From Collinsella sp. AF08-23 (lineage in GTDB: Bacteria > Actinomycetota > Coriobacteriia > Coriobacteriales > Coriobacteriaceae): a stretch of DNA of 64,000 nt. The notes under the pieces were generated by a model that was given only the letters and a program-made list of their open reading frames with translations, did not search any database and was not told where the DNA came from. The DNA lies in contig NZ_QUHV01000001.1 in assembly GCF_003479805.1 (NCBI RefSeq), positions 62,001-126,000 on the forward strand. Reading direction: 5' to 3'. Below are positions 36,351-44,204 of the stretch, one piece after another (position 1 is the first letter of the stretch; every line of letters begins with the position of its first letter). The position numbers were made by a program, and so were the translations under genes.

Positions 36351-39233
36351 ATGGGACTGATTTGGTGTTTGATCGCGGTGCCGTTGATCACGGCCGCACT
36401 GTTGCTCGTCTTTAAGGGCGAGCGGGCGCGTCGACCCATCACGATTGGTGGAGCGGCGGTGACGGCGGCGATGTCGGTGCTCGTTGCCGCGCAGACGTTC
36501 ACCGTTGAGGCGGGTGCCCTGCATGCCATTGCAAGCTTTGAGTTTTCGCAGTCGACGAGCTATGTGATCTCCTGGGTCATGACGGCAGTCGACATCGTGC
36601 TGTGCGCGGTGATCTTGTGGAGTGCCATTCGCTACAAGAATCGCATCGCGCTCGCGCTTGGCCTGATTCAGACGGTGGGCATCGTGCTCTTTGCCCAAAT
36701 GACCTTGGGAGCCGGCCCGAGCCACATGCTTGCCGTGCCCGTATATGTGGATACGCTTTCACTTATCATGATCTTGATCGTGGGCCTGGTCGGTAGCGCC
36801 ATCTGCGTGTACGCGCTGGGTTACATGCATGACTTCCAGCACCATCAGCCCGCCGATGCCCCCGATCGCCGCCATGTCTTCGCGGCGCTCATGTTCACCT
36901 TCTTGTCGGCCATGTTCGTGATCGTGGTTTCGGATAACCTGGAGTGGCTGTTCACCGGATGGGAAATTACCACGGTCTGCTCCTTCCTCATGATCGGCTA
37001 CACCCGCACGCCCGAGGCGATTAAGAACTCGTTCACGCAGATCAACCTCAACATGGTGGGCGGTCTGGCGTTCCTCGCCGCGCTCATCCTCGTGCACGCG
37101 GCGGGGCTGCCCATGTCGCTCACGAGTCTGATTGCGGCGGGGAAGGGCACCCAGGCGGATCTGCTCATCGTGCCCCTCATGCTGCTCTCGGTTGCCGGCC
37201 TCACCAAGGCTGCGCAGATGCCGTTCCATCGCTGGCTGCTGGGAGCCATGGTCGCCCCCACTCCCACGAGCGCGCTGCTCCACTCCTCCACCATGGTCAA
37301 GGCGGGCGTGTTCCTGCTGGTCAAGCTTGCCCCCCTGTATCTGGTGTTCCCGGCGGCATCGACGATGGTGGTGCTCGTGGGTGGCATCACCTTCGTGCTG
37401 TGCAGCTTCATGGCCATCACGCAGAGCAACGCCAAGCGCGTACTCGCGTACTCGACCATCGCCAACCTGGGCCTCATGTCCGCATGCGCGGGTGTGGGCA
37501 CCGCCGAGGCCGTTTGGGCCGCCATCTTCCTCATGATCTTCCATACGGTGTCCAAGTCCACCTTGTTCTTGTGCGTGGGCACGGTGGAGCACCGCATTGG
37601 CAGCCGCAACATCGAGGACATGGATGGCCTTTTCAGCCGCCTGCCCCATCTCACGCGCTTCATGATGCTCGGCATCATGGGCATGTTCGTGGCGCCCTTT
37701 GGCATGCTTGTCTCCAAGTGGGCGACGCTGGTGTCCTTCGCCGAGACGGGCAACGTGCTCTTTCTCATCATGTTGGCGTTCGGTTCCGCTGCTACCTTCT
37801 TCTATTGGGCCAAGTGGCTGGGCAAGCTCTCGGGTGTTTCCCAGAAGGCCGAGAACCAGGAGGCGGGTGTCCACAAGAGCGAGTGGGCGGCCATCGGTTT
37901 TATCTCCGCGCTGCTGCTCGTCTGCTGCGTGTGCCTGCCCTTGATCTCCCAGGGCGTGGTTGCCCCGTACCTCACCTTTGCGTTCGGCGACGCGCCGCAG
38001 CTCATCGACATGGACAATATGCTCATCATGGCCGTGATCGTGGTGTTCATCGCCATTGTGCTGCTCACGCCGTGGGGCCGCGCCACCAATAAGCGCCGTA
38101 TGGCCGTTTATCTGGGCGGCACCTGCACCGATCCCGATAGCCGTCGCTACCACGGCTCGATGGGCCGCACCATGACGTCGTCCAAGCGCAACTGGTACAT
38201 GGCCGACATCTTCCCCGAGGGTGCGCTGAGCACGATCGGCCTCATCCTGTGCACCGCCGTGATCCTTATGGGGTTCGCCGCTTGCTTCATCTTCGACCCC
38301 GCCGTACTCGCCGGCGGCAGCTTCCTGGTCGAGCGCACCGTGCGTCTGGTGGGTCCGGGGCTGGGCGGCATCGCCGTGGGTGTTGTGGTCTTTGGCGTGT
38401 GCGCACCTATTGCCGGTTGCCTGCTTGACGGCCTTGACCGCAAGGTGAGTGCCGGCATGCAGGGCCGTGTGGGTCCCCGCCTGCTGCAGCCCTACTACGA
38501 TCTGCGCAAGCTCCTCGTCAAGGAGCAGGCGACGGTCAATGCGGTGGACGAGGCGTACGTCACGTGCGGACTGATTTTCGTGGTCCTCGCCGGTGGCCTG
38601 TTCATCTCCGGCTCCAACCTGCTCATGTGCGTGTTCCTGGTCACGCTCGGCACGCTCTTCGTGATCGTGGCGGCGTACTCGTCACGCTCCCCCTATTCCG
38701 ATACGGGCGCCGACCGCGAGTGCCTGCAGGTCATGAGCTACGAGCCCATGCTGCTCATCATGACGGTGGGCTTCTTCACCGCCACGCAGTCCTTCGACAT
38801 CGCATCGCTCACCACGCTCGAGAGCCCCATCATCTGCGTACTTGTGCCGATCTTCATCGGCCTGCTGTTCATCCTCACTATCAAGCTGCGTAAGTCCCCG
38901 TTCGACCTCTCCTACAGCCATCACGCGCACCAGGAGATCGTCAAGGGCATCACCACCGAGATGAGCGGCCGTACGCTCGCCATCGTGGACGTGATGCACT
39001 GGTGCGAGAGCGTGCTGTTCCTCATGTGGGTCGGCATGTTCTTCATTTGGGATAACCCCATCTCGTTCGCAGTCGCCGCCATCGTGATGGCGCTCGTGTG
39101 GTTCTTCGAGGTATGGATTGATAACAACTTCGCCCGCGTCAAGTGGCAGCTCTGCCTCAAGCTCGCGTGGCTCGTGGCGCTCGTGATGGGCGTCGTCAAC
39201 CTGTTCTACGTGCTCATCACGCCGTTTATCTAA
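36351..39233 (+). CDS. Ech-type hydrogenase membrane subunits A and B fused in one protein
   Basis: This 960-residue protein joins two membrane subunits of a group 4 [NiFe] hydrogenase. Residues 1 to about 650 are EchA/NuoL-like: FTGWEITTVCSFLMIGY, the proton-path segment LTKAAQMPFHRWLLGAMVAP, PTPTSALLHSSTMVKAGVFL and IFHTVSKSTLFLCVGTVEH. From about residue 660 the chain is EchB/NuoH-like: DRKVSAGMQGRVGPRLLQPY, DLRKLLVKEQ, SPYSDTGADRECLQ and KLRKSPFDLSYSHHAHQEIV. No stop or frameshift separates them. The A part should move ions and the B part should anchor the catalytic arm. GAGGAGAGG precedes the ATG. Order with the next four genes is A-B, C, D, E, F as in Methanosarcina Ech. Confidence 0.92.
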   Translation: MGLIWCLIAVPLITAALLLVFKGERARRPITIGGAAVTAAMSVLVAAQTFTVEAGALHAIASFEFSQSTSYVISWVMTAVDIVLCAVILWSAIRYKNRIALALGLIQTVGIVLFAQMTLGAGPSHMLAVPVYVDTLSLIMILIVGLVGSAICVYALGYMHDFQHHQPADAPDRRHVFAALMFTFLSAMFVIVVSDNLEWLFTGWEITTVCSFLMIGYTRTPEAIKNSFTQINLNMVGGLAFLAALILVHAAGLPMSLTSLIAAGKGTQADLLIVPLMLLSVAGLTKAAQMPFHRWLLGAMVAPTPTSALLHSSTMVKAGVFLLVKLAPLYLVFPAASTMVVLVGGITFVLCSFMAITQSNAKRVLAYSTIANLGLMSACAGVGTAEAVWAAIFLMIFHTVSKSTLFLCVGTVEHRIGSRNIEDMDGLFSRLPHLTRFMMLGIMGMFVAPFGMLVSKWATLVSFAETGNVLFLIMLAFGSAATFFYWAKWLGKLSGVSQKAENQEAGVHKSEWAAIGFISALLLVCCVCLPLISQGVVAPYLTFAFGDAPQLIDMDNMLIMAVIVVFIAIVLLTPWGRATNKRRMAVYLGGTCTDPDSRRYHGSMGRTMTSSKRNWYMADIFPEGALSTIGLILCTAVILMGFAACFIFDPAVLAGGSFLVERTVRLVGPGLGGIAVGVVVFGVCAPIAGCLLDGLDRKVSAGMQGRVGPRLLQPYYDLRKLLVKEQATVNAVDEAYVTCGLIFVVLAGGLFISGSNLLMCVFLVTLGTLFVIVAAYSSRSPYSDTGADRECLQVMSYEPMLLIMTVGFFTATQSFDIASLTTLESPIICVLVPIFIGLLFILTIKLRKSPFDLSYSHHAHQEIVKGITTEMSGRTLAIVDVMHWCESVLFLMWVGMFFIWDNPISFAVAAIVMALVWFFEVWIDNNFARVKWQLCLKLAWLVALVMGVVNLFYVLITPFI

Positions 39234-39245
39234 GGGAGCTATGAG

Positions 39246-39800
39246 ATGGGATACTCTTCGAAATCGCCGTGGCTCATCCATTACGATGGGTCGAGCTGCA
39301 ACGGCTGCGACATCGAGGTGCTCGACTCCATGATGCCGCTCTACGACATCGAGCGCTTTGGCATTATCAACACGGGCAACCCCAAGCACGCCGACATCTT
39401 CTTGGTGACCGGCTCTGTGAACGCGCAGAACATCGAGGTCGTGCGCCATATCTACGATCAGATGCTCGAACCCAAGGTCGTGGTGGCCTGCGGAATCTGC
39501 GCCTGCACCGGCGGCGTGTTCCGCGATTGCTACAACGTGATCGGCGGCGTGGACAAGGCCATTCCGGTCGACGTGTATGCGCCTGGTTGCGCCGTGCGTC
39601 CTGAAACGATCATCGACGCGGTGCTGCAGGCCGTGAAGATCTTGGACGAGAAGGCCAAACTGATGGCGGAGGGCAAGGATCCCGCCACCGCGCCGCGCGC
39701 GGGCATCCTGCCTCCCAAGGGTTGCGCCTGCGCTCAGGATGCCGATGGCTCCACCGCAAATTCCACCGCCGCGAAGACCGACGAAAAGAAGGAGGCGTAG
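39246..39800 (+). CDS. Ech hydrogenase small subunit (EchC/NuoB-like)
   Basis: The subunit holds the [4Fe-4S] cluster closest to the NiFe site. It has 184 residues. Cluster cysteines are Cys18 and Cys21 (SSCNGCDIEVLDSM), the CTGG cysteine of CGICACTGGVFRDC at about residues 80-95, and the one in YAPGCAVRPETI. The fold ends near residue 145, and the last 40 residues are a low-complexity Ala/Thr/Lys tail. The gene starts 12 bases after the fused membrane subunit with GGGAG upstream, and abuts the next gene. Confidence 0.94.
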   Translation: MGYSSKSPWLIHYDGSSCNGCDIEVLDSMMPLYDIERFGIINTGNPKHADIFLVTGSVNAQNIEVVRHIYDQMLEPKVVVACGICACTGGVFRDCYNVIGGVDKAIPVDVYAPGCAVRPETIIDAVLQAVKILDEKAKLMAEGKDPATAPRAGILPPKGCACAQDADGSTANSTAAKTDEKKEA

Positions 39801-40502
39801 ATGTACACGACGTCCTTTGTGGACCTGCCGCTCGAGGAGCTGCTCACGCGTGTGCAAACGCTCAAGCACGAGGGCATACGCTTTGTGCAGATGTGCGCCG
39901 AGACCACTGAGCGGGGTATCGACCTGCTGTACACGTTCTATGACGAGACCACGCAAAACGCGCTCAACCTGTGCGTCTACGGTATTGACGAGTCGAGCCG
40001 CGTCCCCTCGATCCAAGGTCTCTACTTCGCCGCATTCTCGTATGAAAACGAGGCCCACGACCTGTATGGCGTGCGGTTCGTGAACATGAAGCTCGATTTT
40101 GGCGGCCATTTCTTCAATTTGGCCACCTCCGAGCCCATGACGATCATCACGCCCGAGATGAAGGCCGAGCGCGAGAAGCTCGCCAAGAAGAAGGCTGCCG
40201 CCGCGGCAAAGGCCGAGGCTGCGGCAAAGAAGGCCCGTGAAGCCGCCGAAGCCGCTCAGGCCGAGCGCGCTCTGGGCACGAGTGCCGCCGAGGCAGATTC
40301 CGCCGCCGTCGCCGCGGTGAACGCGGCTGCGCCTGCACCGACGCCCGCGCCTGCCGCCAAGCCCGCCATGACGGCAGAGGAGCGCGCCGCCAAGATGGAG
40401 GCCAAGCTCGCAAACATGGATCCCGAGAAGGCGGCGAAGATCCGCGCGGCGCTCGCCGCGAAGGCCGCGAAGGACGCCGCTGCAGGAAAGGACGGTGAGT
40501 AG
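39801..40502 (+). CDS. Ech hydrogenase subunit D (NuoC-like) with alanine/lysine-rich tail
   Basis: Residues 1 to about 115 are the 30-kDa NuoC/EchD domain, with the diagnostic YFAAFSYENEAHDLYGVRF near residues 75-93. The remaining 115 residues are highly charged and alanine-rich (repeats of AKKKAAAAAKAEAAAKK type), likely a long helix or disordered arm. EchD of other organisms lacks this arm. The ATG directly follows the EchC stop. The tail ends in a KIRAALAAKAAKDAAA stretch similar in style to the tail of EchF. Confidence 0.9.
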   Translation: MYTTSFVDLPLEELLTRVQTLKHEGIRFVQMCAETTERGIDLLYTFYDETTQNALNLCVYGIDESSRVPSIQGLYFAAFSYENEAHDLYGVRFVNMKLDFGGHFFNLATSEPMTIITPEMKAEREKLAKKKAAAAAKAEAAAKKAREAAEAAQAERALGTSAAEADSAAVAAVNAAAPAPTPAPAAKPAMTAEERAAKMEAKLANMDPEKAAKIRAALAAKAAKDAAAGKDGE

Positions 40503-40504
40503 GC

Positions 40505-41599
40505 ATGGCGACTCGTTCCGTTATCCCGTTCGGTCCGCAGCACCCGGTGCTTCCCGAGCCCGTGCACCTCGATCTCGTCGTTGAAGACGAGCATGTCATC
40601 GAGGCCATTCCCCAGATTGGATTTGTGCACCGCGGCCTTGAGAAGCTCGTGGAAAAGCGCGACTACAACCAGTTCGTCTACATTGCCGAGCGCGTGTGCG
40701 GCATCTGCAGCTTTGGCCATGGTTATGGCTACGCCAGCGCCACGGAGAAGCTGCTGGGTATTGAGATCCCCCGCCGTGCCGACTACCTGCGCGCCATCCT
40801 CGAGGAGCTCTCCCGCATCCATTCGCACCTGCTGTGGCTCGGCCTGCTCGCCGATGCGTTTGGCTTTGAGAGCCTCTTCAACCACTGCTGGCGCCTGCGC
40901 GAGACGATCCTCGACATCTTCCAAGAGACGTGTGGCGGTCGCATCATCTTGTCGATCACCATCGTGGGCGGCATGGCTCACGACATCGACGACGCCATGC
41001 TGCGCCGTGTGTGTGAGAAGCTCGACGGCATCCAGCGCGACTATCGCGAGATCGTGGACACCATGTTGAACGATTCCTCGGTGCGCAGCCGCCTGGAAGG
41101 CGTGGGCACCATCAGCTTCGAGGATGCGCTCGAGCTCTCCATGGTCGGTCCGTTCGCGAAGGGCTCCGGCGTTGAGCATGACATGCGCACCACCGGCTTT
41201 GGCGCCTACGGCGACTTGGAGCACTTCGAGCCCATCATCGCCACCGAGGGCGACTGCTTCGCCCGTTGTAAGGTGCGTTGCGAGGAGGTGTTCCAGTCCA
41301 TCGCGATCATCAAGGAGCTCGTGGCTAAGATTCCGCATGACGGCATTGGCTCGCGTCCGCTTCCCAAGGTGCTCCCGCCGGAGAACAGTCAGTCCCACGT
41401 GCTCATTGAGCAGCCCCGCGGCGAGGCCTTCTACTACGTGCGCGGTAACGGCACCAAGTACCTGGACCGCTTCCGCCTGCGCACGCCCACCTCGCAGAAC
41501 CTTGCCGGCATGGTGCGCGCTATGCAGGGCGTGGACGTCGCGGACGTGCCCATGATCATCCTCACGATCGACCCGTGCATCTCCTGCACGGAAAGGTAG
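40505..41599 (+). CDS. Ech hydrogenase large catalytic subunit (EchE)
   Basis: This subunit holds the [NiFe] centre where H2 is made or oxidised. It has 364 residues. The two metal motifs are RVCGICSFGHGYGYASA (Cys65 and Cys68 region) and DPCISCTER (Cys358 and Cys361), so all four nickel cysteines are present; NuoD of complex I lacks them. IGFVHRGLEKLVEKRDYNQF matches the group 4 N terminus. The protein ends three residues after the last cysteine, so there is no long C-terminal peptide to be clipped during maturation. It starts 2 bases after the EchD stop. Confidence 0.95.
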   Translation: MATRSVIPFGPQHPVLPEPVHLDLVVEDEHVIEAIPQIGFVHRGLEKLVEKRDYNQFVYIAERVCGICSFGHGYGYASATEKLLGIEIPRRADYLRAILEELSRIHSHLLWLGLLADAFGFESLFNHCWRLRETILDIFQETCGGRIILSITIVGGMAHDIDDAMLRRVCEKLDGIQRDYREIVDTMLNDSSVRSRLEGVGTISFEDALELSMVGPFAKGSGVEHDMRTTGFGAYGDLEHFEPIIATEGDCFARCKVRCEEVFQSIAIIKELVAKIPHDGIGSRPLPKVLPPENSQSHVLIEQPRGEAFYYVRGNGTKYLDRFRLRTPTSQNLAGMVRAMQGVDVADVPMIILTIDPCISCTER

Positions 41600-41606
41600 G
41601 CGCTCC

Positions 41607-42104
41607 ATGGGTAGCTTCAAACTAGGCAAAATGACGCTGCGCTCGCTGTTTGGCAAGCCGGCGACGGTCCAATATCCCGCCGAGCAGGTGCCGGCCATGT
41701 CCTACGAGCACATGCGCGGTCATGTGGCGTGCGACATCGACGCGTGCATTCTATGCGGCATGTGCCAGCGCGCATGTCCCGTGGGTGCCATCGCGGTCGA
41801 TCGCAAGGGCGGGACGTGGTCCATCGATCCGTACCGTTGCGTTCAGTGTGCATGCTGCACGCACGAATGCCCCAAGGACTGCCTGTCCATGGGTGCCGCG
41901 TGCGCGCCTGCCACCACGGAGCTGACGGTGACCACGCTGCATAAGCCTGTTGAGGAGAAGCCCGCCACGGGTGAAGGCGCGTCTGGTGCCGGGGCGGAGA
42001 AGCCCGCTCGCAAGAAGGTGCAGCTCACGCCCGAGCAGGAGGCGCGTGTCGCCGCGGCCCGCGCACGCAAGGCCGCCAAGGAAGCCGCGAAGGCGGATGT
42101 GTAA
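41607..42104 (+). CDS. Ech hydrogenase ferredoxin-like subunit (EchF)
   Basis: The subunit carries two [4Fe-4S] clusters: CILCGMCQRACPVGAIAV and CVQCACCTHECPKDCLSM (each CxxCxxCxxxCP). It probably passes electrons between ferredoxin and EchC. It has 165 residues; the last 55 are a Pro/Glu then Ala/Arg/Lys-rich tail (PEQEARVAAARARKAAKEAA) absent from Methanosarcina EchF. It is the last gene of the operon. No hyp maturation genes follow. Confidence 0.94.
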   Translation: MGSFKLGKMTLRSLFGKPATVQYPAEQVPAMSYEHMRGHVACDIDACILCGMCQRACPVGAIAVDRKGGTWSIDPYRCVQCACCTHECPKDCLSMGAACAPATTELTVTTLHKPVEEKPATGEGASGAGAEKPARKKVQLTPEQEARVAAARARKAAKEAAKADV

Positions 42105-42106
42105 AA

Positions 42107-42130
42107 AGGGGCAGTCCCTCTTCTGCACAT
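42107..42130. repeat. Small REP-like palindrome after the hydrogenase operon
   Basis: GGGGCAGTCCC plus TCTTCTGCACATC begins 3 bases after the echF stop. It shares 18 or more of its 24 bases with the copy at 30262-30285. It may add a hairpin to the end of the message. Confidence 0.55.
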
Positions 42131-42157
42131 CGTTTACGCTGACAACGCTGTTTTATT

Positions 42158-42183
42158 GAAGGGTGGGTTGCGGCCCGCCCTTC
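42158..42183 (+). terminator. Hairpin between hydrogenase operon and asnB
   Basis: GAAGGGTGGG (42158-42167) pairs with CCCGCCCTTC (one G-U). No T-run follows, but a -10-like TACAAT (42188-42193) lies just after, so it may end the hydrogenase transcript ahead of the asnB promoter. Confidence 0.5.
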
Positions 42184-42244
42184 GTTATACAATTTTGGAC
42201 ATACGTGATTTTTGCTAAGGAAACTGCGCAAGAAAGGTTTGTCC

Positions 42245-44110
42245 ATGTGCGGATTCGTAGGTTTTACCGGCCATGTCGAGGACGACGAGCGCGTTCTCAC
42301 GGCGATGATGGACCGCATTGTCCACCGCGGTCCCGACATGGGCGGAACCCATATCAAAGATGGCGTGGCGTTGGGTTTCCGCCGCCTGTCCATTCTCGAC
42401 CTCACCGAGGCGGGAGCCCAGCCCATGGGCAACGAGGACGGCTCGGTCTTTGTGGTGTTCAACGGCGAGATCTACAACTTCCAAGAGCTCCGCGCCGAGC
42501 TCGAGGCCGCGGGTCACACGTTCCACTGCAACGCCGACACCGAGGTCCTCGTGCACGGCTATGAGGAGTGGGGTGAGGGCCTGGTCGAGCGCCTGCGCGG
42601 TATGTACGGCTTCGTGGTGCACGACATGCGCTCCGGCAAGCTCTTTGGCGCGCGCGACATCTTCGGCATCAAGCCGTTCTACTACTACCAGTCCGACGAG
42701 GGCGACTTGATGTTCGGCTCCGAGATCAAGAGCTTCCTCGAGCATCCGCATTTCAAGAAGGCCGTGAACAAGCAGGCGCTGCGTCCGTATCTCACCATGC
42801 AGTTCCCCGCGACCGACGAGACCTTCTTCGCCGGCGTCTTCAAGTTGCCGGCGGCGCACTGCTTCACCTACGACATCGCCGCGGCGCGCATGGACGTGCG
42901 CCGCTACTGGGATGCCGATTTCTCGGACGACAATTCCAAGACGTTCGACGAGTACGTGGAGGAATGCGACCAGGTGGTCCACGAGAGCGTCGCCGCGCAC
43001 CGCATCGCCGACGTCAAGGTCGGCTCGTTCCTCTCTGGCGGCGTGGATTCCAGTTATATCGCCGCGTGCCTCATGCCCGACAAGACGTTCTCGGTGGGCT
43101 TTGACTACAAGGACTTCAACGAGACGAATTACGCCAAGGAGCTTTCCGACAAGCTTGGGATCGAAAACTACCGCAAGATGGTGACGGCGGACGAGTTCTT
43201 CGAGGTGCTCCCCCAGATCCAGTACCACATGGATGAGCCGCAGAGCAATCTGTCGAGCGTGCCGCTGTGGTTCCTCGCCCAGCTCGCGGCCGAGCAGGTC
43301 ACGGTCGTGCTTTCCGGCGAGGGTGCCGACGAGCTGTTCGCGGGGTACGCCTACTACGAGGACGTGCCCTCGATCGCTCGCTTCAAGCGGATTATCCCCC
43401 GCGGCATCCGTCGCGCCCTGGGAAACTTCGTGGCCGATAAGCCGTACTTCAAGGGCAGGAACTTCCTGCTCAAGGCGGCGGAGATGCCCGAGAAGTGGTT
43501 CACGGGCCAGGCCTTCGTGTACCGCCCCGACGAGATCGACGACGTCGTGAGACCCGAGTACGCCGGCGGCCCCGACGCGTTCGAACTGTGCGCCCCCGTC
43601 TACAGCCGCGTCCAGAATTTCTGCGACCTGTCCAAGCGCCAGTACCTCGATATGAACATGTGGCTGCCCGGCGACATCCTGCTCAAGGCCGACAAGATGT
43701 GCATGGCCCATTCGCTCGAGCTCCGCGTCCCGTTCCTCGACAAGAAGGTCATGGAGTTCGCCGAGCATATCCCGGCGCGCTTCCGCGTGAACGAGAACGG
43801 CAACAAGCAGGTTGTCCGTCACGCCGCCAATCGTATCCTGCCCGACGAGTGGGCCACACGCCCCAAGAAGGGCTTCCCGGTCCCGCTCAAGTTCTGGCTG
43901 CGCGAGCAGAAGTACTACGACTACGTAAAGGAGTACTTCACCGCCCCGTGGGCCGAGGAGTTCTTCGACACCGGGAAGCTCATGGCGATGCTCGACGATC
44001 ATTTCGAGGGCCGCGCGCTCAACCAGCGCAAGATCTATACCGCGCTCACGTTCCTCATCTGGTACAAGCGCTACTTCATCGACGAGGACGCGCCTGCCGC
44101 CGCCGCGTAG
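42245..44110 (+). CDS. asnB: Asparagine synthase (glutamine-hydrolysing)
   Basis: AsnB makes asparagine from aspartate with ATP and glutamine nitrogen. The start at 42245 leaves Cys2 as the glutaminase nucleophile (MCGFVGFTG). The class II amidotransferase half continues with RIVHRGPD, RRLSILDL and VFNGEIYNFQEL. The synthetase half has the PP-loop SFLSGGVDSSYI and VVLSGEGADELFAGYAYYE. At 621 residues the length is normal for bacterial AsnB. A charged loop at about 215-245 is ordinary. It is a single gene with GAAAGG upstream and a hairpin downstream. Confidence 0.95.
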   Translation: MCGFVGFTGHVEDDERVLTAMMDRIVHRGPDMGGTHIKDGVALGFRRLSILDLTEAGAQPMGNEDGSVFVVFNGEIYNFQELRAELEAAGHTFHCNADTEVLVHGYEEWGEGLVERLRGMYGFVVHDMRSGKLFGARDIFGIKPFYYYQSDEGDLMFGSEIKSFLEHPHFKKAVNKQALRPYLTMQFPATDETFFAGVFKLPAAHCFTYDIAAARMDVRRYWDADFSDDNSKTFDEYVEECDQVVHESVAAHRIADVKVGSFLSGGVDSSYIAACLMPDKTFSVGFDYKDFNETNYAKELSDKLGIENYRKMVTADEFFEVLPQIQYHMDEPQSNLSSVPLWFLAQLAAEQVTVVLSGEGADELFAGYAYYEDVPSIARFKRIIPRGIRRALGNFVADKPYFKGRNFLLKAAEMPEKWFTGQAFVYRPDEIDDVVRPEYAGGPDAFELCAPVYSRVQNFCDLSKRQYLDMNMWLPGDILLKADKMCMAHSLELRVPFLDKKVMEFAEHIPARFRVNENGNKQVVRHAANRILPDEWATRPKKGFPVPLKFWLREQKYYDYVKEYFTAPWAEEFFDTGKLMAMLDDHFEGRALNQRKIYTALTFLIWYKRYFIDEDAPAAAA

Positions 44111-44152
44111 CGCCCATGCGGACTGTCATCCGCAAACGATTGAACTAAAGCT

Positions 44153-44182
44153 GCGGGCGGACGTTGCATCAACTCCGCCCGC
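44153..44182. other. Perfect hairpin between asnB and the MurE-like gene
   Basis: GCGGGCGGA (44153-44161) pairs with TCCGCCCGC (44174-44182). There is no T-run, so this may be a processing or stability element instead of a strong terminator. Confidence 0.5.
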
Positions 44183-44204
44183 ATTCGCATAGTGAGGAGA
44201 CACC

